Positions 20,098 through 31,718 of a DNA stretch of 64,000 nt are shown here, in pieces. Positions within the stretch are counted from its first letter, which is position 1; every line of letters begins with the position of its first letter. The stretch spans positions 525,641,451-525,705,450 of the forward strand of contig OZ010795.1 of the NCBI GenBank assembly GCA_963932465.1. The letters are read 5' to 3'. The translations under genes were made by a program, and so were the position numbers. The notes under the pieces are model-generated. The model was not told the DNA's origin, ran no database searches, and saw only the letters and a program-made list of their open reading frames with translations. Source of the stretch: Maratus speciosus (Eukaryota > Arthropoda > Arachnida > Araneae > Salticidae).

Positions 20098-22160
20098 TAT
20101 AAATATTTAATCTTGAATGTTGATTAGCATTCATTAACTGACCAAATGCTTAATGACGCAATTGAAGAATTGGTTTTAAAAATGTCAAATAAAACAGCAA
20201 TTACTCTTAACACTTTACATTTTTAAAGGCTAACTACTTTTCCGTTTTAGAGTTAATTTAGAATTTTCAATTCAAATTCTTGAGAACTTCTGTCATTTTT
20301 AAAACTCAATGTAAAACTTAAATATATATATTTTATATGACTCATTTCTCAAACGATAATAAAATAATATGAAAATTCTGTTAAAATATGCCTTTATTTT
20401 AACATTCATTTGTGGTTTCTATAACTTTGCATAATATTTCAGAAAAATAACCTAAAATAAAAAGACGTAAAATAAATATATATATACATATTTTTTTATG
20501 AAAATTTTTATTTTTTGCTAAATATTTGTCGCGTGATTTGTATTCATGTATGATAATTTAAATTATTTCTTATTTTCTTGGGGATGTATTCATTGTATTC
20601 ATTTTATTTATTCTATTTTTTTAAAAAAATGCTATATTTAAATAAATATATATAATTGTAAATACAAAGAATATTTTTCTGAAAGTTTTAAAATAATACG
20701 TCGGCGTCGGTTTGATGTTTCAGAGGAATGGATTTTCTGTTTTAGAATTTCAAAATCAAATCTCCCATTTCCTTTTGTTTACAGAAGATTTGTTTTGTTG
20801 AAATAAAACTGAAGAAGAAAAGTTTCTCTAAATTTCCATAAAACGTACAATTTTGCATAGTTTATTTGTTCTTTTATATCTATACAAATGCGTTCTGGTT
20901 ACATATTTAAAATTTTTATTTTTCAAGGAATCTCAAATTCACCAAAATAATTTAAAGAAATCAAATTCAACTCTTTGTATATCTGCATGTTTGTATGATT
21001 ATATATTAAAGACTCGTATCATAAGAATTAATAATAGATAATTCAATGTAATTCATATTTAGGAATTCATAAAGGAAAATAGTGAAATATTTGAAATTGT
21101 GTATCATATTGTAGGATTTTTTTTAAACTTGTAAATATCACATATTCTAATTTTTAAGTATTCTGTTATACCGTACTTAAGAAAAGCGTTATTTATTGTC
21201 CAAAACTTTGAAAGATAAAAAGCGTTTCACTAAATAAAAACAATCTGTAACATATTATAGAAAGAAAAAATTTAATATAAATAAAACTCAATTTGGAATA
21301 TAAAGCTTTTAATTATGGTAACTTCATGTTTACATGAGGTGGAAAAATATAGGATAATTAAAGATACATGGAAAAACATACATTTTGTTGTTGTTTTTTT
21401 CTTTTTATAATGTGTAATACACTAATTCAAACATCTGTTAAATCATCAGTAATACGATATTGAGTGCAGTTTGTTTGTCTACATTTCAAGATGACAAATA
21501 ATTCTTCATGTATCCTACATGAATGAAGTGCATACATTAATGTCTAAAACACTTTCAATTATATTATCGAATTTAAGTAATGCCGAATTTAAATTTACTT
21601 TGTTTTTTAGAGTATTTGGTTATTATAAGAATGTTAGTTACTCTGTGTTAAAACATGGTAACTTCTTACCTTATAAACTAATATGTGATTTATTATACGC
21701 TTTTCTTCATACAGATAATATATTAACACCTGGAGTGTAAATTTAAAATTTTCCAAAAATGTTGTTGCAATTCATGTGTATTTTAATAAAAACAATTTCA
21801 AAAATTGTTTTTTATTTTAATAAATGGCCCAATTCTGCAAATAGGGAAGAAATTATTCACATAAATCAGTAAAACTATAGTATTAAAAAAACTACATATA
21901 AAAAATATTATTTTCTGCTTTTATGTAAATAATAATAATATAAAATAGTAAATAACAAATAATATTAATAATAATATATAAATAGAGTTATTAAGTAGTA
22001 AGCGATCTATTTTCAAAAATATATTTTAGAAAAAAATATGTGAAATCTATAAATCTATAAATTAGTATGTGGGTGTATTGCTCAACAATCAACAACTTTC
22101 GACTGATTTGAACGAAACTTTATGTACAAAGTTATAGTACAAGAGTAAAATTTTTGGTTA

Positions 22161-22163
<3 letters not shown>
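20098..22163. other. Unassigned AT-rich DNA
   Basis: Around 2 kb with only short frames of biased composition. A block at 22070-22160 (TGCTCAACAATCAACAACTT, then GAACGAAACTTTATGTACAA) has the look of a dispersed repeat 3' region ending in poly(A), but no second copy is in the window. Confidence 0.4.

Positions 22164-22204
<41 letters not shown>
22164..22204 (+). repeat. Poly(A) tract, 41 nt
   Basis: Pure A run. Confidence 0.95.
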
Positions 22205-22205
<1 letters not shown>

Positions 22206-23126
22206 ACCATTTCTTACCTCATGATTCAACCACCTGCCATATTCAAGTTTTAAACAAATCCATTTTTTCAAATGTTCTAATGATTTGTTTTCTCATCTGT
22301 TATCACAAGCTAAACAACGACGTAAGAAGGAAAAGGGAAATAACACACGTACTATGCTTTTATAAGCCAAAGGAAATGAAGTTCCACTGGCTATATATTC
22401 GCATCCAAAACTGACACCATTCTGAGCAAATAATAAAAAAAATCTTATTAAAAAAATACTATAATTGCGTTAATATTGCGTAGTACTTTCGTTTAAACAT
22501 ATCTGCAATTGAAACTCATCAAATCTGGATTTGGGCAGCTCAATGATATATATATATATATTATGAAAAAGAATGATAATTTATAAATTATAACATGACT
22601 TTAAAAAAAAAGCTGTCAGTGTAGTGACAAACCATCTTTAAACAAACCGCTGCTATCTTTTATTTCTTATTTCATTTGTATATTACAGCAATATTTTATG
22701 GATATAACATATAGATAAGAGTTTTTAAATTTTAGATAAAGTGGTACATTTTCTATGATGTATATTAAATAGAAAAGTAAATATAGCAAAATGTTTTTTA
22801 GACTCGGTTCTTTATCTTTTGAAACAAAATTTTATAGCTGATGCTATGTCTAAAAGTGTCAACAATATGACACATTTCCATGTTATCATTGTAGAATTAC
22901 TGTTCATTAATGAAAATGTGAGTTTTTGTTTAAAAACATCCCATAGAAGTAGAATTTGAATAAATGAAATGCAATTTCGTTGAAATATTTGCATTGGTTC
23001 CGTGTTTTTTAGTGTATGCGTTTATTTGTCCCGCTACACGCAATAAAGGAAACGCCCATTTTCCTTTATGAAGCTGGGGGAATTTACTATGATTGAGTAA
23101 AAGTAACATTATATTTTATCTTGCAT

Positions 23127-23161
<35 letters not shown>

Positions 23162-24190
23162 GCGCGAATGTATACACTCCGTTATTCTGCTCTTAGAAAT
23201 TTTAGACATGTTTAGACTTTTTTTTTTTTTTCACCGGAAATTATCCCCTTGGTTAACACTTGCAAAACTGGAGATTTCTACCACTTTTTTCTAACATAAA
23301 TTCAAAAGTTAAATTCAAAATATTAATATGATCATTATAATTAGAATATTGTAGATGATCTTCTCTCAGTTTTCAAATAATATTTATGAATTAAATAAGG
23401 AAGTACTAATTTAGATTAAATATCTTGTATAATTAAGTATCCCAGTTATATTTAAAGAAAACTAAACATTTTTCTCTAGAAAAGACTATTTTCTCATAGT
23501 TATATTTGGCATAAATAAAAAATAATATTATACCTAACATTTAAATATCTGAAATGTGGAAACATACTTTTCAACATCGGTACCAGAAAAATTAAGCTTT
23601 AAGCTGTATTTAAATATATGCTAAACAAATACTATTAGAAGTTCAGACATTAACCCGAAGCGGTCAAATAGCGAGAAAGTTACAAGTTTATGCATCGTCA
23701 AATTAAATATTGTAGGAGGGCAAATTTTAAAGTATCGATTTGTTGTACACGTGTCTTAAATTTCGTTAATGTAGGTATATAATGGCAAATTTGTAAGACA
23801 ACGTAGATGGTTACTTTCTCAAAGTTGCAAACTAAACTTTAAATTTACAATGCATTCATTTATTTCTACATAGCTTTTGTTGGAGGAAAGTGCTTACATG
23901 ATCTGTATAGTTATCCTTACAAAATTTCCTATGAAAAAGCAATTTTGCCTAGCCTAATAACATAAATAATTTTTTTATTAATATTTTTTTTCATAAAAGT
24001 TTAATGATAGTTTGTTTTAAATGTGGATATAGTCCATCATCGATATCTTGACATAAGTGTAACTCAAATTTAGATGCATATATTCGTTATTTGAAGTGGC
24101 AATAACAGATAACAACTTGTTGGATGTGCCAATCCCAAAACTTTTTTCTATCTCATGTCAATATTTCATTATAATTAGTTTTATTAGTAT
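22205..24190. other. Unassigned AT-rich DNA with a (TA)n run
   Basis: A (TA)15 run lies at 23131-23160 followed by CGCGCG. Otherwise no coding region or repeat recognised. Confidence 0.4.
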
Positions 24191-24204
24191 ATTTATTAAA
24201 ATTA

Positions 24205-24530
24205 AGCATAACTTTATACACTTTTCGATGGTACAATATTGAAAATTGCACAAAAATCGCTATCAAAACGCGAATTTTTGCAAATTCAGGGAGGACCTTC
24301 TTGCCATGGCCAAAAACATACACAACAAATTTTGTTCAATTTTATGCATAACTTCATACACGTTTCGATGGCACAATATTCAAAATGCACAAAAATCATT
24401 ATTACAGCTCCCCCTACCGGCGGATTTTTGCCAAATTAATGGAGGACCTGCTTGCCATAGCCAAAAACTTAAAAAAAAAAAATGGTTTAATTCTATGCGT
24501 AACTTTATACAAATTTTGATGGTACAATGG
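24205..24530 (+). repeat. Tandem repeat, about 140-150 bp unit, 2.3 copies
   Basis: The block GCATAACTT(T/C)ATACAC.TTTCGATGG(T/C)ACAAT starts near 24207, 24346 and 24498. Each is followed by GCACAAAAATC, a GGAGGACC(T) and a TTGCCAT(G/A)(G/C)CCAAAAAC block. The 107-residue + frame here is repeat sequence and not a credible gene. It is followed by a GACAGACAGACA-type tract (24550-24580). Confidence 0.75.
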
Positions 24531-24667
24531 CGACACACTGACATATGGACACACGGACACACAGGCTGACAGACAGACATTTTGTATAAACATGTTTTTG
24601 TGATCTCTGACCCCCAAAACGTGTAAATCCGTCGAAAACCGGAAGTCAAAAAAAATTTCGATTACAA

Positions 24668-24698
24668 TACTTTCTTCTATTGAAGATAGAAGAAAGTA
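24668..24698. repeat. Perfect 13-bp hairpin at a repeat 3' end
   Basis: TACTTTCTTCTAT, loop TGAAG, ATAGAAGAAAGTA. It follows ACCCCCAAAACGTG and a GACAGACAGACA tract, and probably marks the 3' end of a dispersed non-coding repeat. No poly(T) follows, so it is not a bacterial-type terminator. Confidence 0.6.
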
Positions 24699-24722
24699 AA
24701 TAGCAGAAGATGGGTTGTAGTA

Positions 24723-26613
24723 GGGGAGGGAAGCCATATTTGGACCGCCGCTTTAATTGGACCGTTGCCATTCTGCCGTTAATTACAGGAAGAGACTCCA
24801 TATGCCGCTGAAATCCTACTCATCAGATTGACGTCACTCATGATTAGAAGAAGCAATCGCCTACCATGTGCTGTTTTCAGACAGTTTAAAAAAAATACAA
24901 AGTTAGCTGTTTTGATCTAATTTTTTCCTACTAAACGTAAGTGAATATTTGTTGTTATTTTTTTATATACATATATGAATTCATCTGTTTATTGAGCATA
25001 TGTTTCAGGTGGATTTGTTTGATTTCGTTTTGGTTCTTAGTCTTGAAATTAACAATTTTAAAAAATGGCGCAGATGCCGTAATTGGGCCAATTTAATTTT
25101 CTTAAATTGGAGCAGATATGCGATCATAAATTTGAAAAGTAAGTAATGAATTTCGAGGACGGTACGCTTTGTACACTATTTGCATACACTATTATAATGG
25201 ATTACTATCTCCATGCAAGTTTTTTTTTTTTTTTTGAATATCTGGATTAATTTTTTTTATACAGTTTTGGCTTATATAAACATAAAAATATTTTTACATG
25301 TCTATGCAATAAATTTTGTTTGCAATGTCTTTTATCTTGTATGTGATTGTATTTATTTTTTTTAATTCTTTATTCCTACGGGATATTTGATTTACAGAGT
25401 TGAATTCAAACATTTTCCTCCTGCAGGATATTTGTTATGGAAGACTTTTTACAGTTCTGGAAGGTACAATTATACTTTTTTGCCATTAAAACGCATAAAA
25501 TCTTAAACCTTGATGAAAATGTTGAAAAAGACATAGACAAAACTGTCTGGAAGAAAATCACCCATGACAGCAAAAGCTGTTAAAGATACAGGAAACAAAA
25601 AGCAGAGTGTAAGTTATGAAGAAATTAACCTGCAACAAGGCTGCAGCTACAAATCCTCCCCAAAAGCAAAAAAAAATCATTAGAAATGTTATTTCCCTTG
25701 CTAAATTCAGTTAAACCAAAGTACAGAGGGTGCCAAAAAACAGTTGTGTTAACATCATCGCCATATAAACTAAACCTTGAAATGAAAAAAAAAAAAAAAT
25801 ACAAAAAAAAAAATACAAAAAGAAGATTTCACAACACAAAAGCAATTGGAACATCGAGATTTAAAAAATAGGCGTAATGCAATTAGCAAGAAAGTGATGG
25901 AAGAGAAGAACTGCAAACATATTGTAAAGAAAACTTCTGTTGCAAAAAGAAGTATGATAATTCAAAATCTAAAAAAAAAATCTAGAAAGTGATGATTGGT
26001 TTTGCTTAATTTGTAAGAAAAATAGAATAGCAGAAATGATTCAGTGTTCAGATTGTCCTATACGGTTCCATGTTGTGTGCGCTGCAAAACAAAAACAATA
26101 AACAAAATTCATGTATATAAGCTTTGCATCACCCCTTACATGATAATCAAGTAACTGACAATTAGTTCCATAATTTCTATTCTTAATTAGTGATAACTTT
26201 GATTTATATTTTGAATACATTTTGATTTAAAACAATTGCTCTTATTTTCAGATATTTGATTTCATTATATTTCATTGCTGTTATTTTGTTTGATTGTTTC
26301 ATTAATCGCAAACTTTGCTTTTATTAAAATTAGTTATATTCCCTAGTCATTAAAACAACCTGATATTATTTGGTCCAATTTAGGAGACTGGCGGTCTAAC
26401 TTAGGCGACCAGTTGCTGAATTTGGACCACTTTTGACAATTTTTTTTAATTAAAATAAAATTTAAGATTTTCAAAAAGAAATTGATCTAAATATTTAGTT
26501 AGTTAATAGATGAATGCATTGACCCTGTGGAATGATCTTTTGCAGATATTCCAAAAATTAAGTGAGTTACACCTGAAAATAAGTGAAGTGGTCCAAATTC
26601 GGCTACTCTCCCC
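24723..26613 (+). mobile_element. pogo-like DNA transposon, internally deleted
   Basis: Flanked by TA (24721-24722 and 26614-26615). The left end GGGGAGGGAAGCCATATTTG and the inverted right end GGGGAGAGTAGCCGAATTTG match, followed by GACC. Inside is a C-terminal transposase remnant with a Cys/His finger on the + strand. Repeats of the terminal motif inside (GGGCCAATTTAATTTTC, TTTGGTCCAATTTAGGAG near 26370) suggest subterminal sites. It lacks room for a full transposase, so it is non-autonomous. Confidence 0.75.
25437..26101 (+). pseudogene. pogo/Tigger-like transposase C-terminus with zinc finger
   Basis: An ATG-led frame begins MEDFLQFWKVQLYFFAIKTH and soon meets stops and frameshifts. Downstream pieces read QKTVVLTSSPYKLNLEMKKK, which matches the 'LTSSPYK..LE' element in C-termini of arthropod pogo-like transposases. 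The last piece is SDDWFCLICKKNRIAEMIQC, then SDCPIRFHVVCAAKQKQ and a TAA. The C..C..C..C..H..C pattern is a PHD-like finger, also typical of that C-terminus. Two Lys-rich A runs (about 25788-25820) distort the middle. The catalytic DDE region is absent. Confidence 0.65.
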
Positions 26614-27179
26614 TAAAACAATGCATTCTATATACCATTTGCCTCCCTTACCAAATTTCCTTATATATAACATTTCGAACTCTTTCAATGCCTTCTAAAT
26701 ATTATCACAGAATGAATATTGTATTTTTTAGCCTAAAAAAATATTAACTACGCTTCATCCTTAATAAAAGGTATTTAAAATAAATTATATTAAATTTCTT
26801 ATTGTGGAGCACAGAATTTACTGCCGTATATCAGTTATTTTTCATCATTAAAAAATTACAATTTGAATTATTTAAAAATGATAATAATTTAAATTAAGAC
26901 CTATATACTGAGATTTATGCTATTTTTTTTTATTTAAACATAATATTATTTTTTCTTATTTTAATAGCAACATGCGATAATTTTGTGATTTTAAACACAA
27001 AGCCGCAAATTTGCTATTACGTTTCAGTTTAATGTTCTTTAAAAAATGTTATTTTACAGTAAAATAATATTTTTTTAGCATTAAATTTTACGTGGATTTG
27101 CGCATTTTAACATTCCAAAGATATTTTCTTTCAGCCAGTATCCTAAAATATTTCGTTATAAAACAAGATTGGTCGGAAA

Positions 27180-27360
27180 TTTTATTTCCTGTTTATATAA
27201 GAACTATTTCTATTGGAAATACGTGACAGGAAACGGAAAGAATTTGGAATTTAGAAAAAATCGGAAACAGTGACTGTTTCCGACTTTGGAAAAACTTCAT
27301 GATTACAATCTTTCTCTAATATGAGAATTCTAACTTTCATTGCAGATTTCATGATATTGC
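27180..27360 (+). repeat. Dispersed repeat (GGAAATACGTGACAGGAAAC family), copy 2
   Basis: Direct match to 13845-14020. It contains the local palindrome TCGGAAACAGTGACTGTTTCCGA (given in two parts: TCGGAAACAGT and ACTGTTTCCGA), centred near 27277. Confidence 0.7.
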
Positions 27361-27639
27361 CTGGTAAATTTTAATACTGATACTTTATTCTAACCACAAA
27401 AACAACTAGTTTTTTTTTGTAAACTTTTAAGAGTATATTGTATTCCAGTATAATTTTGTAAACTAATAAAAACTCTATTACTTTTCTAGAGAGTGTGTAA
27501 AATTTTACAAAGATCTGAATTTAGATGATTGAGATGATTTGATCTGATTGATCTGATTTGAGATGATTTTACCGATACACTTTTAAATGTACTAAAAAAA
27601 TTAAATTACGTAATAATTTCTCTGGAGATTACTGAAAAA

Positions 27640-28115
27640 AAAAAGTCGGAAATTGTAAGTCAAAATTGGCAGATGAGGTCCATTCGTATCATAAGTTTTA
27701 TAAATAAGCAGATCTTGGAGAAATAGCTGTTGCACTATTATGCAAAACTACATGAACACAAAATTTATTATGATTATTCAGATAAAATTCAGTAATACGG
27801 AAATAATATGACTTTATCTTAGATATGACGTAATCACCATAGCAACAGAGAATCATTTCCTATCATGTGTGATCATTGAATTATTAATTATGATGGAATT
27901 TAATAGAATGAAGAAAACTTTTATAAATATACTTTTAATTTTTTATTCTATTTTAATATAATTTGAAACGATTCGACAAAATTTTGAACGAATATATATA
28001 TATATTAAATTTCAAACCATTCTGTTGGGTAGTTTTTGCACTGTTATTTTTGGACTGACAGACGAATGGATTAGACGAGGTCTATTGGTGCTACATATTT
28101 ATATAATTATGGCAT
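27640..28115 (+). repeat. Dispersed repeat 'A', copy 1
   Basis: Starts near GTCGGAAATTGTAAGTCAAA and GGCAGATGAGGTCCATTCGT, then GACAAAATTTTGAA.., then ACCATTCTGTTGGGTAGTTT and ends at GGTGCTACATATTTATATAA. The same blocks in the same order occur at 35350-36135, and the second half at 28817-29110. No coding. Confidence 0.65.
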
Positions 28116-28329
28116 TTCCCCCTGGACCATACTGCAATGAGATTATTTTGAATGTGTCTGTAAATAAACTATGGACGCTACATAATTTATTTTTAATACC
28201 GAACTTGGAATATAAATCTCAATAACATATATCAATTAAAGAGAAATTCAATTATATTAAGGCAAGTAAGAATTCGGAGATACAGACGGATAGAGAAACC
28301 GAATTCATAAAAACTTTTCAATTATGTTG

Positions 28330-28850
28330 GAAAGTGATGAAATCGTATAATAGGGTGTTATTTCTCATTCAGCAATTTATACCAATAGACGGAAACATAC
28401 TTGAATACTTTTGCACAGCCCTGTATTTTACCTACTTTTGTTTATATATACGCCACTATTTAGCTAAAATTTAATTAACACTAAGACACGCTGAAAACTA
28501 TTGAAACCACACTTCCAGATATTATCGTTCACAGACGGCCATGCATCCAATTTTTGCTTCTCCCAATATATTTCTTTTATAGAGGAAGTATTTTATAATA
28601 AACCTCAAAAACATATATGAATTTCTTTCTATGTGAAATACTTTAACATATTTAAAATACACCGCAAACAACGCCTTTATACCATTATGTAACGGAATTT
28701 GTTTGTGTGGCCCTGTAAATGAATAATAAATATACTTTGCACTGCATACTCTACAGAATGTATATTTAAGTGCACTTCCTAAATACACATCAATTTCATT
28801 ATGTTCGAAAGTGTCTAACATCATTAAAATTCACTTGAAACTATCTTTTT
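28330..28850 (-). repeat. Dispersed repeat 'B', copy 1
   Basis: The minus strand of this block matches the + strand of 37390-38200: ATGTTCGAAAGTG vs GCTTTCAAACAT, CATTCTGTAGAATATG, TTTACAGGGCCA, GTTACATAATG and further GCAAAAGTAT..AAGTATGTTTCC. A 100-residue minus frame (28522-28824) lies inside, and its partner also keeps a frame, but the likely explanation is nucleotide similarity between repeat copies. Confidence 0.65.
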
Positions 28851-29110
28851 CCATTGGTCGTAATGTAATGGAATACTTTTGACTGTCACTGTAATTGAAC
28901 TATAAAAACAATTTTCAGAACATTTGAAATGACTCGATAATATTCGACAAAGATTACATATACGAGAATTAAATTTCATACTATTCGTTTGGGTATTTTT
29001 TGAGCTATTTTATGCAGACAGATTGGCAGTCAGACAGACAGACAGACGGATGGTCCAGGAGACGACTATAGGTGCTACGTATTTATACAATTATGAACGC
29101 GCCTAAAAAC
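28817..29110 (+). repeat. Dispersed repeat 'A', copy 2
   Basis: One unit of TAACATCATTAAAATTCACT..TTTGACTGTCACTGTAATTG, then the ATTCGTTTGGGTA block, a GACAGACAGACAGACGG tract and the end GGTGCTACGTATTTATACAA. The same structure occurs at 35.5-36.1 kb, where the first unit is tripled. Confidence 0.7.
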
Positions 29111-30741
29111 TACAATTAAACGAACATATATTATTTGCTGAAATTAATAAAGTGTAATAAATGGATGGATTGATTTGGGGGAAAATAAATAAAAGAGTAA
29201 CATGAATTTTCGCTTTAATCTCACATGCTAACAGCATATGAGAATAAAACAGGTGGTGGAGGATATAAACTAAAGTATTTATTTTTTTTTTTACATTTTT
29301 ACTTTACTTCTATGTATCCAAATGTTTTTGGCTTTGGTTCAAAACCAAAAAATCGCAGTACTGATGCTTATTTCCTTCTTAAATATATATTATTATCATC
29401 TGAGTTTACAAAAATGCATTCCAGGCAGTGTGTCCAAGAAAGTAAGTAATTTTCGCAATTGATTAACTTAAACGATTTACAATAATAATTTTAAAAAAAT
29501 GAGGATTTGCAGATTATCCAATTATTTAAATATCTTGAGCATGTAGGATATTTTATGCTAGTGTGGGTTTCAATGCAGAAAAATGCTTAAAACAAGACTG
29601 AATATCATTCACAAGCAATCCCCTATCATAAGGCACTGATTAGCCGCGTATGTAAAAAAGGTGTAAATAAGCTCGACAAGTGCGAAACATCACAGAGTGA
29701 GTAGCGACAGAATTAAAATACTAGGCTTATGGATGCAAAAGGCTATCCGAGAATCAATTATTTTGATTAAGGAAATATAATATATTAAGCGTCGAATAAT
29801 AGAATTTCGAGATGGGAAAAAATGAAAAAAAAAATGTTAAAATGGAAATAACTGAATGGTTAAAGTCGAAATACATACTGGAACGAAAGCACTATCACAA
29901 TAACAAATTTAGAATAATGATGCAGTCAAGCATAAAAAGCCTAACGTTTCAAATGAATATAATTAACTGCATATTCTTGGAAAATTATTTGCATTGATAT
30001 TATACTTAACTTCAACAAAATTTAATACTTAATTTTCAAAAAAAGGCATTTAATATCCATAAATGTGTTCTAGTTTATAATACCAAACACAATTACTCAA
30101 CCACAATATAATCAAACACTTACAGTTACTGTAAGTGCTTATAACAGTAAAGGCCATTGTTGCCAAATCTGGAGGATATTTTATTCAGACTTTGGGAAAC
30201 CATATCAGAATGTTTGAATAGTCCTTTTTATTTTTATAATGCTTTTTTCTATTATGCTAATGCTAAATTATTTTGATTTTGATTTTGTGAATAAAATAAA
30301 AGAAGAATTTTCTCATATGAATTCGGAATTCCTGTATAAAAATTCGTCCAGATTTTTCAACGCTAAGTATTACATCATATAGCGTTATTCAATAAATTCA
30401 AAACATCTTTTACTAAAAATGTGAGATATGTTATCTTTCTAAAATGGTAAGTATTTTTATAGTTAGTGTCAGATTGATTGATTAATTTAATTTTTTCATC
30501 TTTAGTATTTAGGTAAATTTAAATATGTAATATTAGAAGAAATATTAATTAAATTAAAGTGCAAATCTTTCTATTGTTAAAGTAATGCAACTAGTTTTAA
30601 AATTGCTTTATAAATAATAATTTAAAAAATCATGCCTCCGATATTGGTGTAATTTAATAGGTTAAAAGGAAAAAAAAAGAGAGAACTCATTTAAAACACT
30701 CGCGCCAAATATTCTAAGATAAAAAGAATATACATTTAAAC
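29111..30741. other. Unassigned AT-rich DNA
   Basis: No coding region or repeat pair recognised. A short frame rich in Lys/Asn at 29812-29997 has no recognisable motif. Confidence 0.4.
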
Positions 30742-30806
30742 AATCCATTTATATTAAAAAGCAGAAAAACCAACGTTTAAAATGCACAAATAATATATGA
30801 AAAGCA

Positions 30807-30851
30807 GCAAACAGCTGTTTCGAACCTACTAGCGAGATTCTTCTTCAGTGC
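30807..30851 (-). ncRNA. Hammerhead-ribozyme-like motif (left arm)
   Basis: Minus strand: GCA, CTGAAGA (30848-30842), extra A, helix II GAATC/GGTTC with a 9-nt loop, GAAAC, palindromic helix III ACAGCTGT, then T (cleavage nucleotide) and TGC pairing with GCA to form helix I. Mirror image of the motif in the right arm. Confidence 0.7.
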
Positions 30852-30933
30852 AAAAGGAACAGCGTGCTAGAAAAAGCAAGGCTGAACAAAAGCTTTTGTT
30901 CAGCCTTGCTTTTTCTAGCACGCTGTTCTTTTT

Positions 30934-30978
30934 GCACTGAAGAAGAATCTCGCTAGTAGGTTCGAAACAGCTGTTTGC
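30934..30978 (+). ncRNA. Hammerhead-ribozyme-like motif (right arm)
   Basis: GCA (30934-30936), CTGAAGA (30937-30943), one extra A, helix II GAATC (30945-30949) / GGTTC (30959-30963), GAAAC (30964-30968), helix III ACAGCTGT (30967-30974), T at 30975 as the predicted cleavage nucleotide, then TGC (30976-30978) pairing with GCA. All invariant core residues are present. Helix III is too short for a stable monomer loop but self-complementary, so activity as a dimer is plausible, as known for minimal type I hammerheads. Confidence 0.72.
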
Positions 30979-31080
30979 TGCTTTTCATATATTATTTGTG
31001 CATTTTAAACGTTGGTTTTTCTGCTTTTTAATATTGTTGCACAAAGGCTTTATTTGCTATTTTTATAATCCATTTATATT

Positions 31081-31524
31081 TCAGAAGAGAAATTATAATC
31101 TACCACAATTCTGCGTTTAGTTATCCGAAAATTGTAAGCATATTTCTAAAGACGAAACTTTATGCATTAAACTTTCACGAAATTGCACTTTAGAGATCAA
31201 TTTCATAAAGATCAGCTATTAAAGCAACGAAGGCAAGTGCACATATTTGGTGAGGTTCATGTTCCTTAATAATGCTTCGAGATAAATTTTATGCTTTAGA
31301 TGCAAATGCATCGTTAAATGCGTAAATTGTTAATATGTACAAATATACTACTTAACGAGATTTTGAGTGCAGTAGAAATCTTTCGGATATTTTCGTTATG
31401 AATTATATTACAAGTTAAAAAATTAATCTAGCTTAAATATAATAAGTTGTTTTAACAGAAATTTAATTTAGCAATTTTAAATATTATGAAACCAGTCTTA
31501 AGATATGTGTTTTTTTAAATAGTC
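31081..31524. other. Unassigned AT-rich DNA
   Basis: No coding region or repeat recognised. Confidence 0.35.
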
Positions 31525-31612
31525 TTTTTAGGTTTCCGTTCTTTAAAAGAAAAAACGGAACCATCATAAGATCACCCCTGTGTCTGTCTGTCACAGCCAT
31601 TTTAGCCGTAAA
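31525..31612 (+). repeat. Dispersed repeat 'C' (GGAACCAT..GTCTGTCTGTCACAGC), copy 1
   Basis: AAAACGGAACCATCATAAGA, then GTGTCTGTCTGTCACAGCCA and TTTTAGCCGTAAATTATGGG match, inverted, 61195-61285. A related CTGTCTGTCGTCACAGAGCC occurs at 53778. Confidence 0.65.
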
Positions 31613-31718
31613 TTATGGGACGCGGAAAGTTAAGATTGGTTGATGTAATAAAAAATATTGACCAAGATATTCTTTACAAATTATTAGACATTCTTTCTCT
31701 AGCATACTTTTGCATGAG

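Larger units (their letters stand above)
30756..31066. mobile_element. Palindromic hammerhead-bearing PLE-type insertion with 14-bp TSD
   Basis: A perfect TSD AATCCATTTATATT at 30742-30755 and 31067-31080 brackets 311 bp. The body is a near-perfect palindrome centred near 30891 (AAAGC/TTTT), each arm running GTTCAGCCTTGCTTTTTCTA, then AGCACGCTGTTC, hammerhead, CATATATTATTTGTGCATTT, then AACGTTGG. Only the right arm continues to GCACAAAGGCTTTATTTGCT. The arm sequence also occurs at both ends of the PLE remnant at 14.5-15.0 kb. The arms are almost identical, so this is a relatively young insertion. A 14-bp TSD points to target-primed retrotransposition. Confidence 0.8.

Noticed and set aside
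20812..20835. CTGAAGAAGAAAAGTTTCTC as a hammerhead half
   Set aside because: It resembles the core start but lacks a stem and the GAAAC strand.
24246..24737. Two 107-residue frames (one on each strand)
   Set aside because: They run through a tandem repeat and a GACAGACAGACA tract; no domain and no codon signal.
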